A stretch of 64,000 bases of DNA from Galeopsis tetrahit (GCA_963675135.1 OY776128.1:77382670-77446669), one strand, 5' to 3'; positions 1 to 12,894 are shown, counted from the first letter of the stretch. Notes: generated from the letters alone by a model not told the origin. A program made the numbers and translations.

Positions 1-821
1 TCTTACATGGATGATAGTTTGGTCGACTGGGTAAGTTGGACATAAATTAATAATCTATTAAAAATCAAATCCCCGTTTTTTGAGCGTATGTAAGTTGACC
101 TTGAGTAATTGTAATACAGGCTAGGCCATTGCTCACACGAGCTCTTGAAGAAGGAAATTTCGATTCTCTTATCGAACAAAGACTTCAAAATAATTACAAC
201 CAAAACGAGATGGCTCGCATGGTGGCCTGTGCTGCTGCTTGTGTACGACATTCTGCAAGACGTCGCCCAAGAATGAGTCAGGTATCCTCCTAGTGCAATT
301 TTGACTAATAAGAAATTTCAACCAAACTGTATTTTATATTTTCTCGCGAATCATAGAAAAGAACACGTTGAAAAGTATCTCTTAGTATGATGAAAATAAT
401 TGAATACTATAAAAGAAGTCTGATACTATTCAACCTACAAACTAATTGAATATTTCTCTTATTTTTGTGAATTAGTCAAACTTTAGTCTAAATTGCGTAA
501 AAATGTGGGCAGGTTGTGAGGGCTTTAGAAGGAGACGTATCACTATCCGATCTCAACGAAGGAATCAGGCCAGGACACAGCACCGTATACAGTTCGCATG
601 GAAGCTCAGACTATGATACTGCCCAATACAACGAGGATATGAAAAAGTTCCGGAAAATGGCACTAGCAACAAGCCAAGAATATGCGAGCAGCGACCAATA
701 CAGCAACCCAACGAGCGAGTATGGGTTAAACCCATCAGGCTCGAGCAGCGAAGCACAAACGAGAGAGATGGAGTTGGGAAAGGTGAAAAAAGACAGTCGA
801 GGCTTCAGCAGCGGTTCTTGA
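1..821 (+). CDS. PERK-type proline-rich receptor-like kinase, 3' end (partial)
   Basis: Three exon pieces read in frame: up to 30 (ending DDSLVDW), 120-281 and 513-821, with introns 31-119 and 282-512 bounded by GT..AG. The residues are the end of a Ser/Thr kinase C-lobe: ARPLLTRALEEGNFDSLI, then an ACVRHSARRRPRMSQ segment (subdomain XI with its conserved Arg) and VVRALEGD. A Ser/Gly-rich cytoplasmic tail follows, with YSSHGSSDYDT, an FRKMALATSQEY block and a SSGS terminus. This order is typical of plant PERK receptor kinases, plasma-membrane proteins with an extensin-like ectodomain proposed to sense the cell wall. The ectodomain, transmembrane segment and most of the kinase lie outside the window. 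Family assignment is firm; which PERK member is not determinable. Confidence 0.88.
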
Positions 822-1972
822 CATCATTTCATAATTCTTGCCGGCCGGCTAATTCTCTTAACATACACTTTTCAAGAAATTCAAGAGGGTGGCATGTTTT
901 TTTTGCTCTTTACATTTTTTTAATTTTTTTTCTATGACCCCCGCTCCCCCACCCCCCTCAAATTGTATGTATATTGGATTATTAGTTCAGAAAAACAGCT
1001 CAATTCTTTTGTTTTTGTTTTTTTTATAATGTTGGCTTTTTAAAGCTGTTGAAAGTTGAGTATAGAATTGAATTTATTGCTTGTTTGTACATTTGTGGTT
1101 TTCGGTTGAATTACAATTCCAACTTCAGTGAAAATGATAAAGTCAGCTGTCAGCACCCAAGTTGTATATTTTTATTACATGTATATTGAATTTGTACTTA
1201 TTATAAATCTTAGTGTATCCAGCTGGAATTTTATTAAAGTATTACAGTTTGGAAGAATAATTAAATTTGGATTAATGATGAGGGCGTCACATGGCACATC
1301 CAGAAATTTAGCTAAATTGGATTGAAAATGGTCCAATTTTTCTACTTTTGAATAATAAAAATGTTATTTTAGTGTGTCACATTCAAATGTTACTGGCCAC
1401 CATAGATAGGGGTCACATGGCAAAGCGTGTGACAAATTTGGAGGATTGCAGAGAGGCAAATGTTGAAGTAGCATTTTTGCACATGCAAAAGTGTTACATC
1501 ATAGTGGATATTGAAAGCATGTGCCACCTAATATTGTCATTCAACATGGTTTTTCTTTTCTTTTACTATTCAACATTCCATGTTTATTTTTAATTATAGA
1601 TTTTTTTCTAACTTTACTCAGGGGTTAGAGTCGTTTTCATACAGTAAGAGTCGTTGATTCAAATTCAATAGTAGGTAAAATCGGCTGAAATCCCGTTTGA
1701 ATTTTATATGTACAGGGACTGGAGGGAACCCGAGTGAGCAAGCGTTGCGAGAGCAAAGCAGGCCCTAGTGGTCGTCTGTCTTCCTAGTTCCTATGAAGGA
1801 AGGGTACAAGACGAAGACGACTCAACTTTTGGCTGGAAGATAAGTTCATATATTCTTTTTTATTATTATTTTAACATAATACACAATTATATACTACGGA
1901 GTACATGTATTTCTGGTTGAAATGGATCAAACTAAATGGTTTTCTTAGTTATCATTTATTTATAAAGGTAAA
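822..1972. other. Downstream of the PERK gene; no gene seen
   Basis: The first 150 bases are probably 3' UTR, with T-rich tracts. Short reading frames at 1128-1593 have no recognisable content. At about 1619-1830 there is a stretch with a tRNA B-box-like word (GATTCAAATTC near 1656) and an unusual non-AT composition, which could be a decayed SINE, but I cannot define its ends. Confidence 0.4.
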
Positions 1973-2192
1973 GTCTAGTATGCACTCGAGTGCATGCTGT
2001 GCACCCTAGTCCATGTTGCACTTTTCAGTTACTGACTTACACTTTTTGGTAAATGGTGTTGCATTTTTCAATTATTAAATTGTATAAGTAATAATTGAAA
2101 AGTGCAACACCATTTACCAAAAAGTGTAAGTCAGTAAACTGAAAAATGCATATGGACTAGGGTGCACAACATGCACTCGAGTCCATAGCAGA
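1973..2192. repeat. Foldback MITE, about 220 bp
   Basis: Two arms of about 100 bases are near-perfect reverse complements around a centre near 2077-2090. The left arm contains GCACTCGAGTGCATGCTG and the right arm AACATGCACTCGAGT. The inner arms carry TTTGGTAAATGGTG and its complement. It has no coding capacity. Superfamily unassigned. Confidence 0.8.
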
Positions 2193-2259
2193 CCAACCCA
2201 TTTATAAAAATTATAAAACTATATAGCTAGTTATTAATAGCAATTTTTTAAAGAACATA

Positions 2260-2532
2260 CTCCCTCCGTCCCCTTATAAGTTTCCCACTTTCCTTTTATG
2301 GATGTCCCACAATAAGTTTCCTATTTCATATTTTTCCATTTTTGGCATATGATTTTCTCTCTCCCAGTCACACCACTTACACTTTATCTATTATTTTATC
2401 GTACTTTATCTCACACTCATCTATTATTTTCTCTCTCACCATCACATCACTTGTACTACATCTATTATTTAATCATATTTCTTAATCAAAACAACCAAAA
2501 CAAAGGGGAAACTTATATCGGGACGGAGGGAG
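2260..2532. mobile_element. Stowaway-like MITE (CTCCCTCCGTCC termini)
   Basis: The left end CTCCCTCCGTCCCCTTATAA and right end GGGACGGAGGGAG form terminal inverted repeats flanked by TA on both sides, the Stowaway (Tc1/Mariner) signature. The TIR-proximal word for cctataag..ttccc links it to the inner elements at 40493 and 46683. Confidence 0.85.
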
Positions 2533-3502
2533 TATTATTTTTTAAATCTCATTAACAAAGAGTATTAGTGCAGTTAAACACTGGCACCCAGTATTTATGC
2601 ATCTGCGTGGCGGCGCGTATGAACTGGAAATGCGTATAAATCACATTCACACTTTAGCCCCTCAAATATGAAAAATATGAATATCTTCCCACCAACTTCT
2701 ACTCAAATTTATTATCCATCTATTTATAAATATTATTCCAATATTCATGTATGTGTATATTAATGTATTGATATGCTCTTTCAATTACCCATTTATAAAA
2801 TTTTAATTCATTGGGACAATATCTACTTTTACTTTATTTTAAATGGGAAAAAATAGTGTTCATAAATTTTGCCTTTGTTGAAAATATTACGGTGGAAAAA
2901 GAAAGTGCAAATTGAATAAAATATTACCAAGAAAAACGAAATTTGATCATTATTTTGAGTTTGATCACATCTCAACGTCTCACACAAGAATTGGTTTCAC
3001 AAAATCTTTTGTTGCATCATAAGTAATCAAATACTGTCTTCTATTTTCTTATGAATTATTGCGATTTATTTTGTATTATTTGCAAATGGACACTTATATT
3101 GATTTCCAATTTGAATAAGCAGGGTCCTCTTTTTCTTCTTTACACGCTTCTGTATCTCTAGTCTTTGGCTTTCTTTTTCGTTTTATGTTTCAATAGATGC
3201 AATTGAAGACTTGTGAGATTTATACATTTTCATGTTATAACTCAATGATTTGATAACAGATGAATAGTACAAATATTGCATTTCAGAATGACTATATAGG
3301 GGACCAGTAATTTTGGGTACCCGACCCTGCCAAAACCCAAGGCCAATGGGATTGATATAGATGTCTGCTAATATTTTAAAATTTAAATAATTTTAATAAA
3401 CATTAATGTGGTTTGTCACGTCAAAGAACGCCCGATGGCAAATTCAGAAAGAGGCACATTTTGGTCCAATCCGATGGTCAGTCCAATCAACTCGAAACTT
3501 TA

Positions 3503-3861
3503 GAGCACTTTCAATGGTTGTTCATAGAGGTATTCAATGGTTGGATGGATATCCATAACCATTGTGGTTAAACTCATGAATGAAGAGAGAGTATAGTTTG
3601 TCCATAGTTTTAGACATGCATTAACCGAGGAGAATGTAGAAAAGTACACTTTTTTTCTTTCTTTTAGATTATAAAAATTAAAAAGTTAGGCCCACATGAA
3701 GTAACGAGGGAAGAAATTTGAAACTTTAAATTATTTTTTTTAATTTTATTTTTAGTGAAAACTAGTTATTGAGAGCGTTTGCTTATAAAATAAAATATTT
3801 GATAAAATGGTGATGTGGAGGAGAGAAGTTGATTGGATGGACACATCCATTGAAGATGCTC
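3503..3861. mobile_element. PIF/Harbinger-like MITE (GAGCA-CTTTCAATGG termini)
   Basis: Inverted termini GAGCACTTTCAATGG and CCATTGAAGATGCTC are flanked by TTA on both sides. It belongs with the elements at 27243-27793 and 41338-41998, which share a GANCATCTCCAA-type terminus. No coding capacity. Confidence 0.7.
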
Positions 3862-4420
3862 TTAAAAAATATAGGCTAAAAAAATTGAACCGATTTGACC
3901 CGACTAACTATTCACGGTCCTGATGGGTTCATGTCAATTTGGCCCGATTAGTTGATCATTTTTTTTCTAAACAAGATTCCACTATTAGAATCGAAGAGTG
4001 ATGTTGAGTAATTTTGACATTAAACTTAAATATTACTCCCTCCGTTTTTAATTAAGTATCATTTTATTTTTTTTAATATTTTTAAAACAAGTGTCATTCT
4101 ACTTCTTTTTTTTGAATTTTGACAATTTTATCCTTCTACATTACACTCTCTTCATTTTCTTTACCTTGATTTAAGTTTTTTCCTTTTGAATACAGTATTA
4201 TAACATAAATCATGATAAACCTTAATTATTGTATACATGAATTTCACCTACAATATTGGCCACATTCATTACTAAACATAAATTTAATATGAAAGTTAGT
4301 TATCATTAATGATTATATATCTTAATTTGTTGAAAATTGTTAGAATTTATATATATAATTTTTACTATAAATATTTTTAATAAAAAATTTAAAATTATGG
4401 GTTTAACTAATCCACTAGTC

Positions 4421-4822
4421 TAGACAAAGTTAGGTTAAACTCTTATTTTGTAGGTCCGATCAATTCATAGAACCTATGAACATCATTTGATCCAATAGAT
4501 TAGATTGGACAAGACGGCCTAAATTGTTAATTTTAAGTGCAACAAACACACGTCACACACCCAACATATGCCGACAAGATGCATGTTGTAGCCTTATAGG
4601 GTGCGACTCCATTATAGACAAGGCTAGACTAAGCTCTTGTTTTGTAGGTTCGACTAGTTCATAGATCAGTCTGACTCGACCCAACCTATGAACATCACTT
4701 ACGTCAATGAACTGGACTGAGCCACACGACCTAAATTGTCAGCTCTAAACGCAACAGACACACATCACGCACCTAACAGGGCCGACAAGATGCATGTTGT
4801 AGGGTGCGACTCCATTATAGGC
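4421..4822. repeat. Diverged tandem duplication, two units of about 200 bp
   Basis: Unit 1 (about 4421-4618) and unit 2 (about 4619-4822) share words in the same order: GTCTAGAC/GCTAGAC, TTTTGTAGGT, CCTATGAACATCA, CCTAAATTGT, GCCGACAAGATGCATGTTGT and GTGCGACTCCATTATAG. Divergence suggests an old event. No gene is implied. Confidence 0.7.
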
Positions 4823-5068
4823 GCAACTTCAACCCGTACCTATTCTCACATTTTAGACACTTGACATTTTTCACTAAATTCTCAAAAATACAATAGTAAA
4901 TTAATAAATTACCCAAATTTAATTGTATCAACTTAGAAGCACAGTTTCGTTACTGAAAGAAACGGGGAAAAGCATCTTCGTTTTGCATATTCTATCGAGA
5001 TTTTGAATTTTGTTCCTGTTCTAAACAATCCTTCCCTGATTTTCATCTTACTAGGGTTCTGAATTTCA

Positions 5069-8000
5069 ATGGCGTCTCGTCGCCGTGTGCTTCTCAAAGT
5101 TATCATTCTCGGCGACAGCGGGTCTTTCTCTCTCTCTCACTCACATGCACAACACTCACACAAACACAAATTCTTCCATTTATGTATACGTTATTTTGAA
5201 ATTGATGGAAATGTTTTTCATGCTTGATTGATTGTTACATTGCAGAGTCGGTAAGACTTCTTTGATGAATCAGTATCCTTGTACTGCAGATCTTATTCAA
5301 TAAGTAATTATGTTATAGGCAAAATTTGCCCCTGCTCAATAATCGTACAATGTCATGAAATTTGGTCGCTGTGACTATTTGTTTGGCCTTAAGTTTAAAA
5401 CAGATATGTGAATAGGAAATTCAGTAATCAGTATAAAGCAACAATTGGGGCTGATTTCTTGACCAAAGAGGTCCAATTTGAGGATAGGATTTTCACGATG
5501 CAGGTTAGTCTTCATCAATTCCCTATTATATATATTTTCTTACATCAATTCCTTTATATCATGTAGTCTTTACTGAAATAAAACATTCCTTACTGATAGG
5601 GTATAATGATGCTCTGGAACTAATTTGTGTATGACTATATCCACTCTATCTCAAATTTGAGACTTTGAAATTTATTTTCACTGATGCTTTGTCTTTGTTT
5701 TATTCTATTTGTTGATTAAAACTGTGATGATGGAATATATCTTGTGTTTTTTTATATAACAAGAACCTTATTCTAGTGTGAACATAATTGTAGCAGTAGC
5801 TGAAGCCTTCAATGAGGTGTATTCTTACTCAGTTAGCTCGGTTTTAGCTTTAGGTGACCTGTGATTACTGTTAATCAGGAAAGCAAAATTAACATCTAAG
5901 TTATACGAGTTCCAGAGTTCGTTGCAACTAGTCTTAGGACTTCCTATCTTCCAACATTGTGAAGTTGGATCATCACTATCATTGGTCTTTTCAGCTCCTA
6001 GCTTTGTAATATAAATAATATGCCAAAAGTCTTGAACATTGTACAATAAAGGCTCATATTCCTGGTTTTGACCTGGACATAGTGTCTTGTAGTGTTATTT
6101 GTATTGTACATAAGTACATTTAAACCTCTATATGATTTTTTGGCACATATGGAAAGGCTTATGGATAACACAAATATTAGAGAACGGTTCAATGCATTCG
6201 AGCCATAGTTGTATTGTATGTAAAGAAAAAAAAAATTACTACTTGCTCTACTTGAACTAATAGATAAGGAAGCAAAGTGTAAGAAAATATTACGGCCCTC
6301 TGTCTATTGAAATGTGAAAACTGAAAACCAATGAATTAGAAAGTTCTCTTTTCGATCCTATAATGACACTTTTAATGAAACTGAAAACTAGAAAGAATGT
6401 GGTTCTTGCCTGGTTACCTAAATGCTTGTTGTCATGATGTTACTATACCTATGCAAAGAGATAGGACATATCCAGACCATAAAAAATGAGCATGCATCTA
6501 ATGCACTTGATAATTGTGTATTTCTGCTTCGACTAAATTATTGACAAATCATCAATCTGTATCAATGTTTTAGTTAGTGTCCTGTCCAGTGTCCATATAC
6601 GAATGTTTCTATTTTGAACTGGAACAAGGTTTACAAAAAGAGAGAATAAAAGTTGAGGCCTTCACTTCATTACTTTTGGACATCCTAAAGGAATAATTAG
6701 GATATTCATACCTTGGTTTTGGTTCTAATATCTACTCTATTTCTTCCAATGTCAAGCTCATGTAAAGTATCTCTGAGGCAGTTTAATAACTTTGGATGTC
6801 TTGCACCATAGCCCCATATTCTAAAATCAAGGCTTAGTCTAAATTAGTATATTTCATAGTTATTATTAATACTTTGTCAGATCTGGATCCTAGGGGTGTA
6901 CTCAAGTCGAGTAGTGTCAAGCTCGTACTCGACTCAATTAAAATACTCAAAGCTCGGAACTTGCCTTGAACTCGAGCTCAACTCAATGGAGCTCAAAATA
7001 CTTGAGCTTGACCTGATGACTCAGTCACTTAACATTAACTAAGATTTTTTTTTAATAATTAGAATATATTTATAAATAATTAGCATATTATGAGTAAAAT
7101 AGTAAAATTATGTGTGCTCGATTAAGCTCGATTAGGCTCGCGAGCCTAACTAGCATAGTATTACTGAGCTCGAACTTGAGCTCGACTCAATTAAATTCAA
7201 GTTGATTGCGAACTTTTTCCAAGTCAAGCACGAGTAACTCGTGGGCTGGCTTGACTCACTTACGCCTCCACTGGACCCTGTATGATTATGTCCATTCCTA
7301 TTCCAAATATCATAAGATATAAGTATGGTGCAGTAAACATAGTTGGTCTGTGAAGGTTTTGTAATTCTCAGGCTCAAGTTCCTCTGAATTTATGAATCAA
7401 AACCTGTTCCAGATATGGGATACTGCTGGTCAAGAGAGATTTCAGAGCCTTGGTGTGGCTTTCTACCGAGGTGCAGATTGCTGTGTCCTTGTTTATGATG
7501 TGAATGTCAAGAAATCATTCGATAATCTCAACAACTGGCGAGAGGAATTCCTCATTCAGGTTATGATTTTATCTGCTATCTCAAACTCTTACTGATGGGT
7601 TTCCCTCATCATCCACTAATTCCACTTGTTTAATTTTGATATTCAGGCTAGCCCTCCTGACCCTGAAAACTTCCCATTCGTTGTCTTGGGGAATAAAATT
7701 GATGTGGATGGCGGCAACAGCAGAGTGGTATTTTTTTATTGCATCTTCTTTTAATGTTGGCATGAAGACTTTCAATTTAATGATTAGTGCAGTATGAAAA
7801 CATGGTAATTAATATATCATCACATGATTTGCTAAACTTCTACATAATGGTTTTTTTTATTCTAAGTTAGTTGAATGGTATTATTCGTGTATTTCCATGC
7901 TGTTATATTGTTGATATGCTAATTTTGTTGAACCTCACATGCTTGTGCATTAAAAAAATTTAGGTATCTGAGAAGAAAGCAAAAGCATGGTGTGCCTCCA

Positions 8001-8708
8001 AAGGGAATATTCCATACTTTGAAACTTCTGCAAAAGAAGGGTTCAATGTGGAGTCTGCTTTTGAATGCATAGCCAAAAATGCTCTGAAAAATGAACCAAA
8101 TGAAGAACTGTAAGTAGTTTGTCGTATTGGTTTTAATGTGTATCTGCCTATCTGGAAAATTGCAAGTGATTTACCGAGTTGGGTTTAATGTGTGTTTTCA
8201 TCATTTTTATCTTAAATGTTAATGGCACTGTATTGTTGTTTTTGAGGCTTCATCTTGTTGACAGCTTGATTATAGAAATATTCACCAGTTCTTGTAAAGT
8301 ATGCCTTTTGAGTCGATTCCAATTCTACCAAAATCACTCGGAAGATAGTTCAGAATGAGAGAGAAGCATTTCAAATCCATTTTACAAATTGTTCCGTCCA
8401 AACAGCATCAGTGGGCGGATTTGAATATCAAATCCTTGAACTCTAAGCCAAGTTTTTTTTTCTTTTTTTTTTTCTGGTTATTTAAACATGAGGGATATGA
8501 GATAACCTGCAGGATGTAGAAATTTGTCAAATTTTTATGCTAAAGGATATCTATGTGTGTGATGTTAAATGCATATTCTTCAGCGATTTTCATGTAGCAA
8601 TTTTCTAACTTCTTCTTTTCTTTCCGATGGAACTTATGAAGATATCTTCCGGAGTCCATTGATATGGCGGGCGGACAGCAACAAAGATCTTCAGGTTGTG
8701 AATGTTAG
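5069..8708 (+). CDS. RAB7: RAB7-type small GTPase (RABG3 clade)
   Basis: Seven exons join in frame: 5069-5121, 5246-5272, 5404-5503, 7413-7559, 7647-7727, 7964-8109 and 8642-8708. They give 206 codons, the usual Rab7 length. The start is MASRRRVLLKVIILGDSG. Visible G motifs are the P-loop GDSGVGKTS, switch I with ATIGADF, G3 WDTAGQERF, G4 GNKIDVD and G5 ETSAKEG. The C-terminus SSGCEC carries the CXC double geranylgeranylation signal. Rab7 proteins direct late-endosome/prevacuole to vacuole traffic on the tonoplast. Exon 2 is only 27 bases. Intron 3 (5504-7412) is long and contains a decayed repeat of CTCGAGCTCGACTC words near 6895-7260. Intron 2 looks U12-type. Confidence 0.95.
5273..5403 (+). 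other. Probable U12-type (minor spliceosome) intron in RAB7
   Basis: The donor is GTATCCTTG, matching the U12 5' splice-site consensus (RTATCCTTT) rather than the U2 one. A branch-site-like word GGCCTTAAG at 5386-5393 sits about 10 bases before the AG at 5402-5403, the close spacing typical of U12 introns. No polypyrimidine tract is present. Splicing here gives CA|A TAT GTG (Q-Y-V), as the Rab7 sequence requires. Confidence 0.75.
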
Positions 8709-9635
8709 TTCGTTTTCAAGTTTAGACTGCTAATTTGTGTGCATTTCATGCTTGTGTCTAAGGTCTTAGGGTTCCATAAGTTTGAAATAGTTAGCCTAGC
8801 TATCAGATCCTCCTACTAGAGGAAAATTATTTATCTCTCTCTTTGTTTGTTATCTTGTAGAAAGTCTATATTCTTGAAGGACCATTGTTCTGTTATTTGT
8901 GATTTATTATTTATTGACTTTTGCTCATCTATATATATACTTGTTCGTTTTCCTCCATTTTTCTTTAGAGTAGTTGGAAAATAAAATGGTACGTTGAGGA
9001 GGCTGATAGTTATTCATAATATTGAGAATCACAGATTTAAATACTTCTTTAATATGTTTATATATCGCTTTGCATTCATTGATGTATTTAATTATAATTT
9101 TAATTATAAACAGTATAAAATCATTTTTAAAAAACTCATAACAATATTTCAGAAATAAATTTCATATAATCTAATTATTTCTTTGTGTTTAGTCTCATAT
9201 AATTTACTTTTATATACTCTTATGTCTTGTTTGATAGATATGTTGAGATATTTATAGTCGGACTCAAATTTTTAATTGATTCAAATAGAAATGCAAATGG
9301 TGTGTCTTTCAGTCATTTTGTATGCACACAATTAAGTGTATTATTACGTATTGAGTATAATTTTATTTTAGAACTGATTAACTGTCTATCTTGGGCCTGG
9401 TTATTAATTTATTTTGGGTTTAATACTTTAACTTCACATATATTTTGGGTTAATCTACCCCCACTAAACAGGTTCTTATATATGATTATCCTCCTTTCTT
9501 TATCAATACTTGTGCACATTTTTAATAACTACATGTTCTCTTATCTGAAAAAAAACTAGAGTTAAAATTCTATAAATGCAAGGTGACAATTGTGTACAAT
9601 AATATAAAGTTATCCAAATAAAAGAAGATAGTAGG
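8709..9635. other. 3' flank of RAB7; no gene seen
   Basis: AT-rich sequence. The open frame at 9227-9559 has composition typical of noncoding DNA and no recognisable motif. The convergent LEA_2 gene ends at 9636. Confidence 0.5.
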
Positions 9636-11040
9636 TCACAAGTAAATGCAGGCTTTGTTGTTGTGAAATACGACTTGCTGAGTGCTGTGAGTATGTATGA
9701 GTAAGAAAGTGCAGGAGAAATGAACAGTGTGCTTGGTCTTCATCAACTCCCCCACCACATTTCCTCTCGACTCGACTTCAAACTCGATCTTGAACGGAAT
9801 CCCACCGGAACCAACCAATGACGTCCCCGCCCCGTAAAGTGGAACCTCCTTCCCCAACAGCCTCACCCACATTGTCCTTGTGCTCTTTCTTGGCTGGTAG
9901 TATTTCTTCAACTGCATGCAATATCATCCATAATTAAGAGAGAATATATATACGTTACGAGTCAAGATTTTTCTGTCATTACAGGTCAATTTTCTTGTAG
10001 TGAATCTTATATACCTAGTCAAGATTTTTCTGTCATTACAGGTCAATTTTCTTGTAGTGAATCTTATATACCTGACCGGATGCGACGGTGACGTGTGAGA
10101 AGATGAGATTAGCAGTGTGGGAGGTGACTTGTATCCCAAAATATGTAGCAGGATTGTGAACCACCAAACTGGCTGAACAATTCACAGTCATCAACTTGGT
10201 TGGAACTCCTGTCCGATCTGATCCTTCTCCATAATACACATTTTCAATCCTTAAGCTCTGTATGTATATCCAATTATCAGAATTAATTAATGTACTCTGT
10301 TCGCCAATAAACTTTCTATTTTGCCATTTTTGTCTGTTTGTCTATAAGTTTTTCATACATTTTTTTGTAAATATTTTTCTTAATTTATGTGTCTAAAAGT
10401 AATGAGAAACATTTAAAGGCGGACAGAGGGAGTATATGCATGTGTTAATTTGTGTGTTTATACATAAATTATGGTAACAATCTACAAAGATTCAAAAACA
10501 TTTTTGTCATAACACTAATAAACCTTTCATGTTCATTGAAACAACAATGATCAAACATCTTATAGCTAGGGTGAAATAAACAACATTATGAATCTGAAAT
10601 ATGGAAAAAATTACCTGGATGCTAACTTGAGCTTTATAATTCATGCTTACACCCCAAACAGTCAAACAAATCCCCAAAAAAACAAAGGCAAAAGTCAGAC
10701 CAAGAACCATGGAATTGCAGTGCTTAGCATATGCTTTATTCCCATAGTAATCATCGTCGCCGCCAGCCCCCGGCCCCTCCTCCGCCACCACATCACAATA
10801 GTGCTTATTCCACCTCCGCCGGTTCCCAAAAATGCGGCTGATGGCAGTGGACGACGACGATGTCAACGAGTGCCTGGGGTCTGATGGCGAAAGGCTGCAT
10901 GGAGCATTGGAAGACGAAGAACACTTATCAATATCGTCTTGAGAATCTCCAGACGGGCTTTGCACGTAATACGCCCTCGGAGACGCCGACGATGGTGGGC
11001 CCAAACTCGTGATATCCGATTCGGACGACGCATGCATCAT
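9636..11040 (-). CDS. LEA_2 / NHL-like membrane protein
   Basis: Exons 11040-10615, 10257-10072 and 9911-9636 give 295 codons. The protein starts MMHASSESDITSLGPPSSAS and has an AYYVQSPSGDSQDD motif, a Ser-rich cytoplasmic N-terminus with a basic NRRRW patch, one membrane span (about residues 110-135, LGLTFAFVFLGICLTVWG) and then a beta-rich LEA_2 domain with NPATYFGI and TSLVGSGGIPFK. This is the layout of a plant family annotated as late embryogenesis abundant hydroxyproline-rich glycoproteins. The precise role is unknown. The start is the first ATG after stops; a second ATG follows immediately. Intron 2 contains an exact tandem duplication that copies the exon-2 donor. Confidence 0.85.
9960..10072. 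repeat. 56-bp exact tandem duplication inside LEA_2 intron 2
   Basis: The block beginning GTCAAGATTTTTCTGTCATT and ending CTTATATACCT occurs twice in direct contact. On the gene strand each copy starts AGGTATATAAG, so the 5' splice site word is present twice, 56 bases apart. Confidence 0.9.
10295..10432. mobile_element. Short Stowaway-like MITE in LEA_2 intron 1
   Basis: CTCTGTTCGCC at the left and GGCGGACAGAGGGAG at the right are inverted, with flanking TA dinucleotides. About 138 bp, inside the first intron of the LEA_2 gene. Confidence 0.7.
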
Positions 11041-12240
11041 CTCTTCAAAACTCCTCTTTTATAAAGGCTGCATGGAGCATTACCAAGTAGTATCTATGCA
11101 TGCAATAAAATCAGCATATATATTTAAAAAAAAATGTACTATATTGATTCAAGAATGTTGGTTCAGAAGAAGAAGTTCTTGATGTGTAGTGTTAATAGTG
11201 AATATATGAATTTTTAGAGTGTTGATTCGGTAACATTTGGATTCGTATAATCAGCAGTAATTTAGGGGAGAGAATTGATCATGGTTAAAAACAGAAAGGA
11301 TAAAATTCCATAACAACCAAAATTCACATGAGACAATTTCAAAAGAATGGAATTATAATTAAGGTTTACTATAATTAATTGCAATAAAATCAATGTAAAT
11401 TCATTACAAGTATAAATAAAGCTAGAACTCGAAGACAGTATTCTTACCTCCCGTAACCGATTCAAGATTTTAAATAAGATACGATCATAAAATAAGTATT
11501 AAATAATAAGAATAAATTAAAATACAATCATAAAATAAGTACTCCCTCCATCCTGCAAATTTTTAATAATAATAATAATATTTCTATTATTTAATAACAA
11601 AAATATTATATTTAATAAAAATAAAATATATAATTTCAAAAATAAAAAATAATACTCCGTATAATAATATAATAAATTTCAAAAAATATAAATAATAATA
11701 TAATAAATTTTAAAAATATAAATAATAATATATTAAATTTTAACGATAATATTATTTTTCAAAAATATTAAATTATAAATACAATAATATAAAATTAAAA
11801 ATATTTTTTCTTTTAAAATATACATTTATTATAAATAATAAAATCAATAATAAGATAAATATATATTATTATTAATAACTCTCCTACCAATAATAATTAT
11901 TAAAATATTAATAATAGAAAATTAATACTCCATTTTTAACCATAATCAATAATAATAATTTAAAATAAATTTATACAATAATACATTTCGTTCCTATATT
12001 CATTTCTACTTCTATCAATCATAAGAATGATCTTATGTCATTCCAATATTCCATTCAATTTTTGAGTCCATTCATTCAACCTCACATTCATTACATCATA
12101 CCCCCTGAGTGTTTTGGTCTACCAAACAACTTTTATTAAGTTTGAAGAAGACAGTTTTTTATGCTATTGTGTTTTTCCATGACGATAAAAGTAGATATGT
12201 ATTTGCTCAAACTTATATATACGTTACAGCCTCCAGAATC
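11041..12240. other. Upstream of LEA_2; extreme AT-rich block
   Basis: The proximal 200 bases should hold the LEA_2 promoter (start codon at 11040 on the minus strand). From about 11500 to 11990 the sequence is nearly pure A/T with runs of ATA/AAT triplets, a degenerate microsatellite. One unpaired Stowaway terminus (ACTCCCTCC) lies near 11541. No gene seen. Confidence 0.5.
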
Positions 12241-12894
12241 AAATGTTAGAGAGGGTTGAAATTTTTGTTGGTCACGATTCAAATGAAAATTTTAATTTTA
12301 TTCATTAACTTTTTATTAATAAAATCATATTTTTATTGTATTAATGTCTTGTAGATATATTTGTGGTTTATTTTAGTTATGTGTCATTTTGTTGTTTATT
12401 TTGTTTTATGTGTTATTTTGTGATATAATTTTCTTATTTTTCACAACTTAATAAAGTTGTTGATTTTAAAAACTATGGTAACATGGGTTGGTAATTATCC
12501 CAATACCCAAAAAAGACTCTCAAAAATCTTTTGAGACTCCTTTAAAATTATGAGTAATCTATTTGAGACGTAATTTAAATATGAATTATTATAAATCTAA
12601 TTTCATAATTTAAACTAATTAAATCAACTAATTCATGTAATAAATATACGGTAAAATAATTAAATCCCTAAACATGCGGAACTAAGGGATTATGTGTTTA
12701 CCTTTGAATCGGAGAGATACCATTGAGAAGAGTAAGAACTTCAACCTAATTGTCTTCTAAGTATTCCCTAAGTTCTACGAACTATTAACTCTCAAGGAAG
12801 AATTAATTTTATCTTGTTGCACATACTGTAATTTCAATCTCTATTTTCTGTATTGTGTGTTTAAGATTACGGGTTTTTTATTCTCTTTTTATAA

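Larger units (their letters stand above)
2533..5068. other. Intergenic repeats between PERK and RAB7; no gene seen
   Basis: Holds a PIF-like MITE (3503-3861), one unpaired Stowaway terminus near 4037 (CTCCCTCCG with no partner found) and a two-copy 200-bp tandem repeat (about 4421-4822). The last 150 bases should contain the RAB7 promoter and 5' UTR. Nothing else is supportable. Confidence 0.5.

Noticed and set aside
4034..4060. Stowaway terminus
   Set aside because: No matching opposite end found within 1 kb, so not called as an element.
9227..9559. 110-residue hydrophobic open frame downstream of RAB7
   Set aside because: Composition follows the AT-rich background, no motif and no gene context.
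11500..11990. Possible CRISPR-like or satellite array in AT-rich DNA
   Set aside because: No regular unit or spacer; degenerate AT microsatellite in a plant genome.
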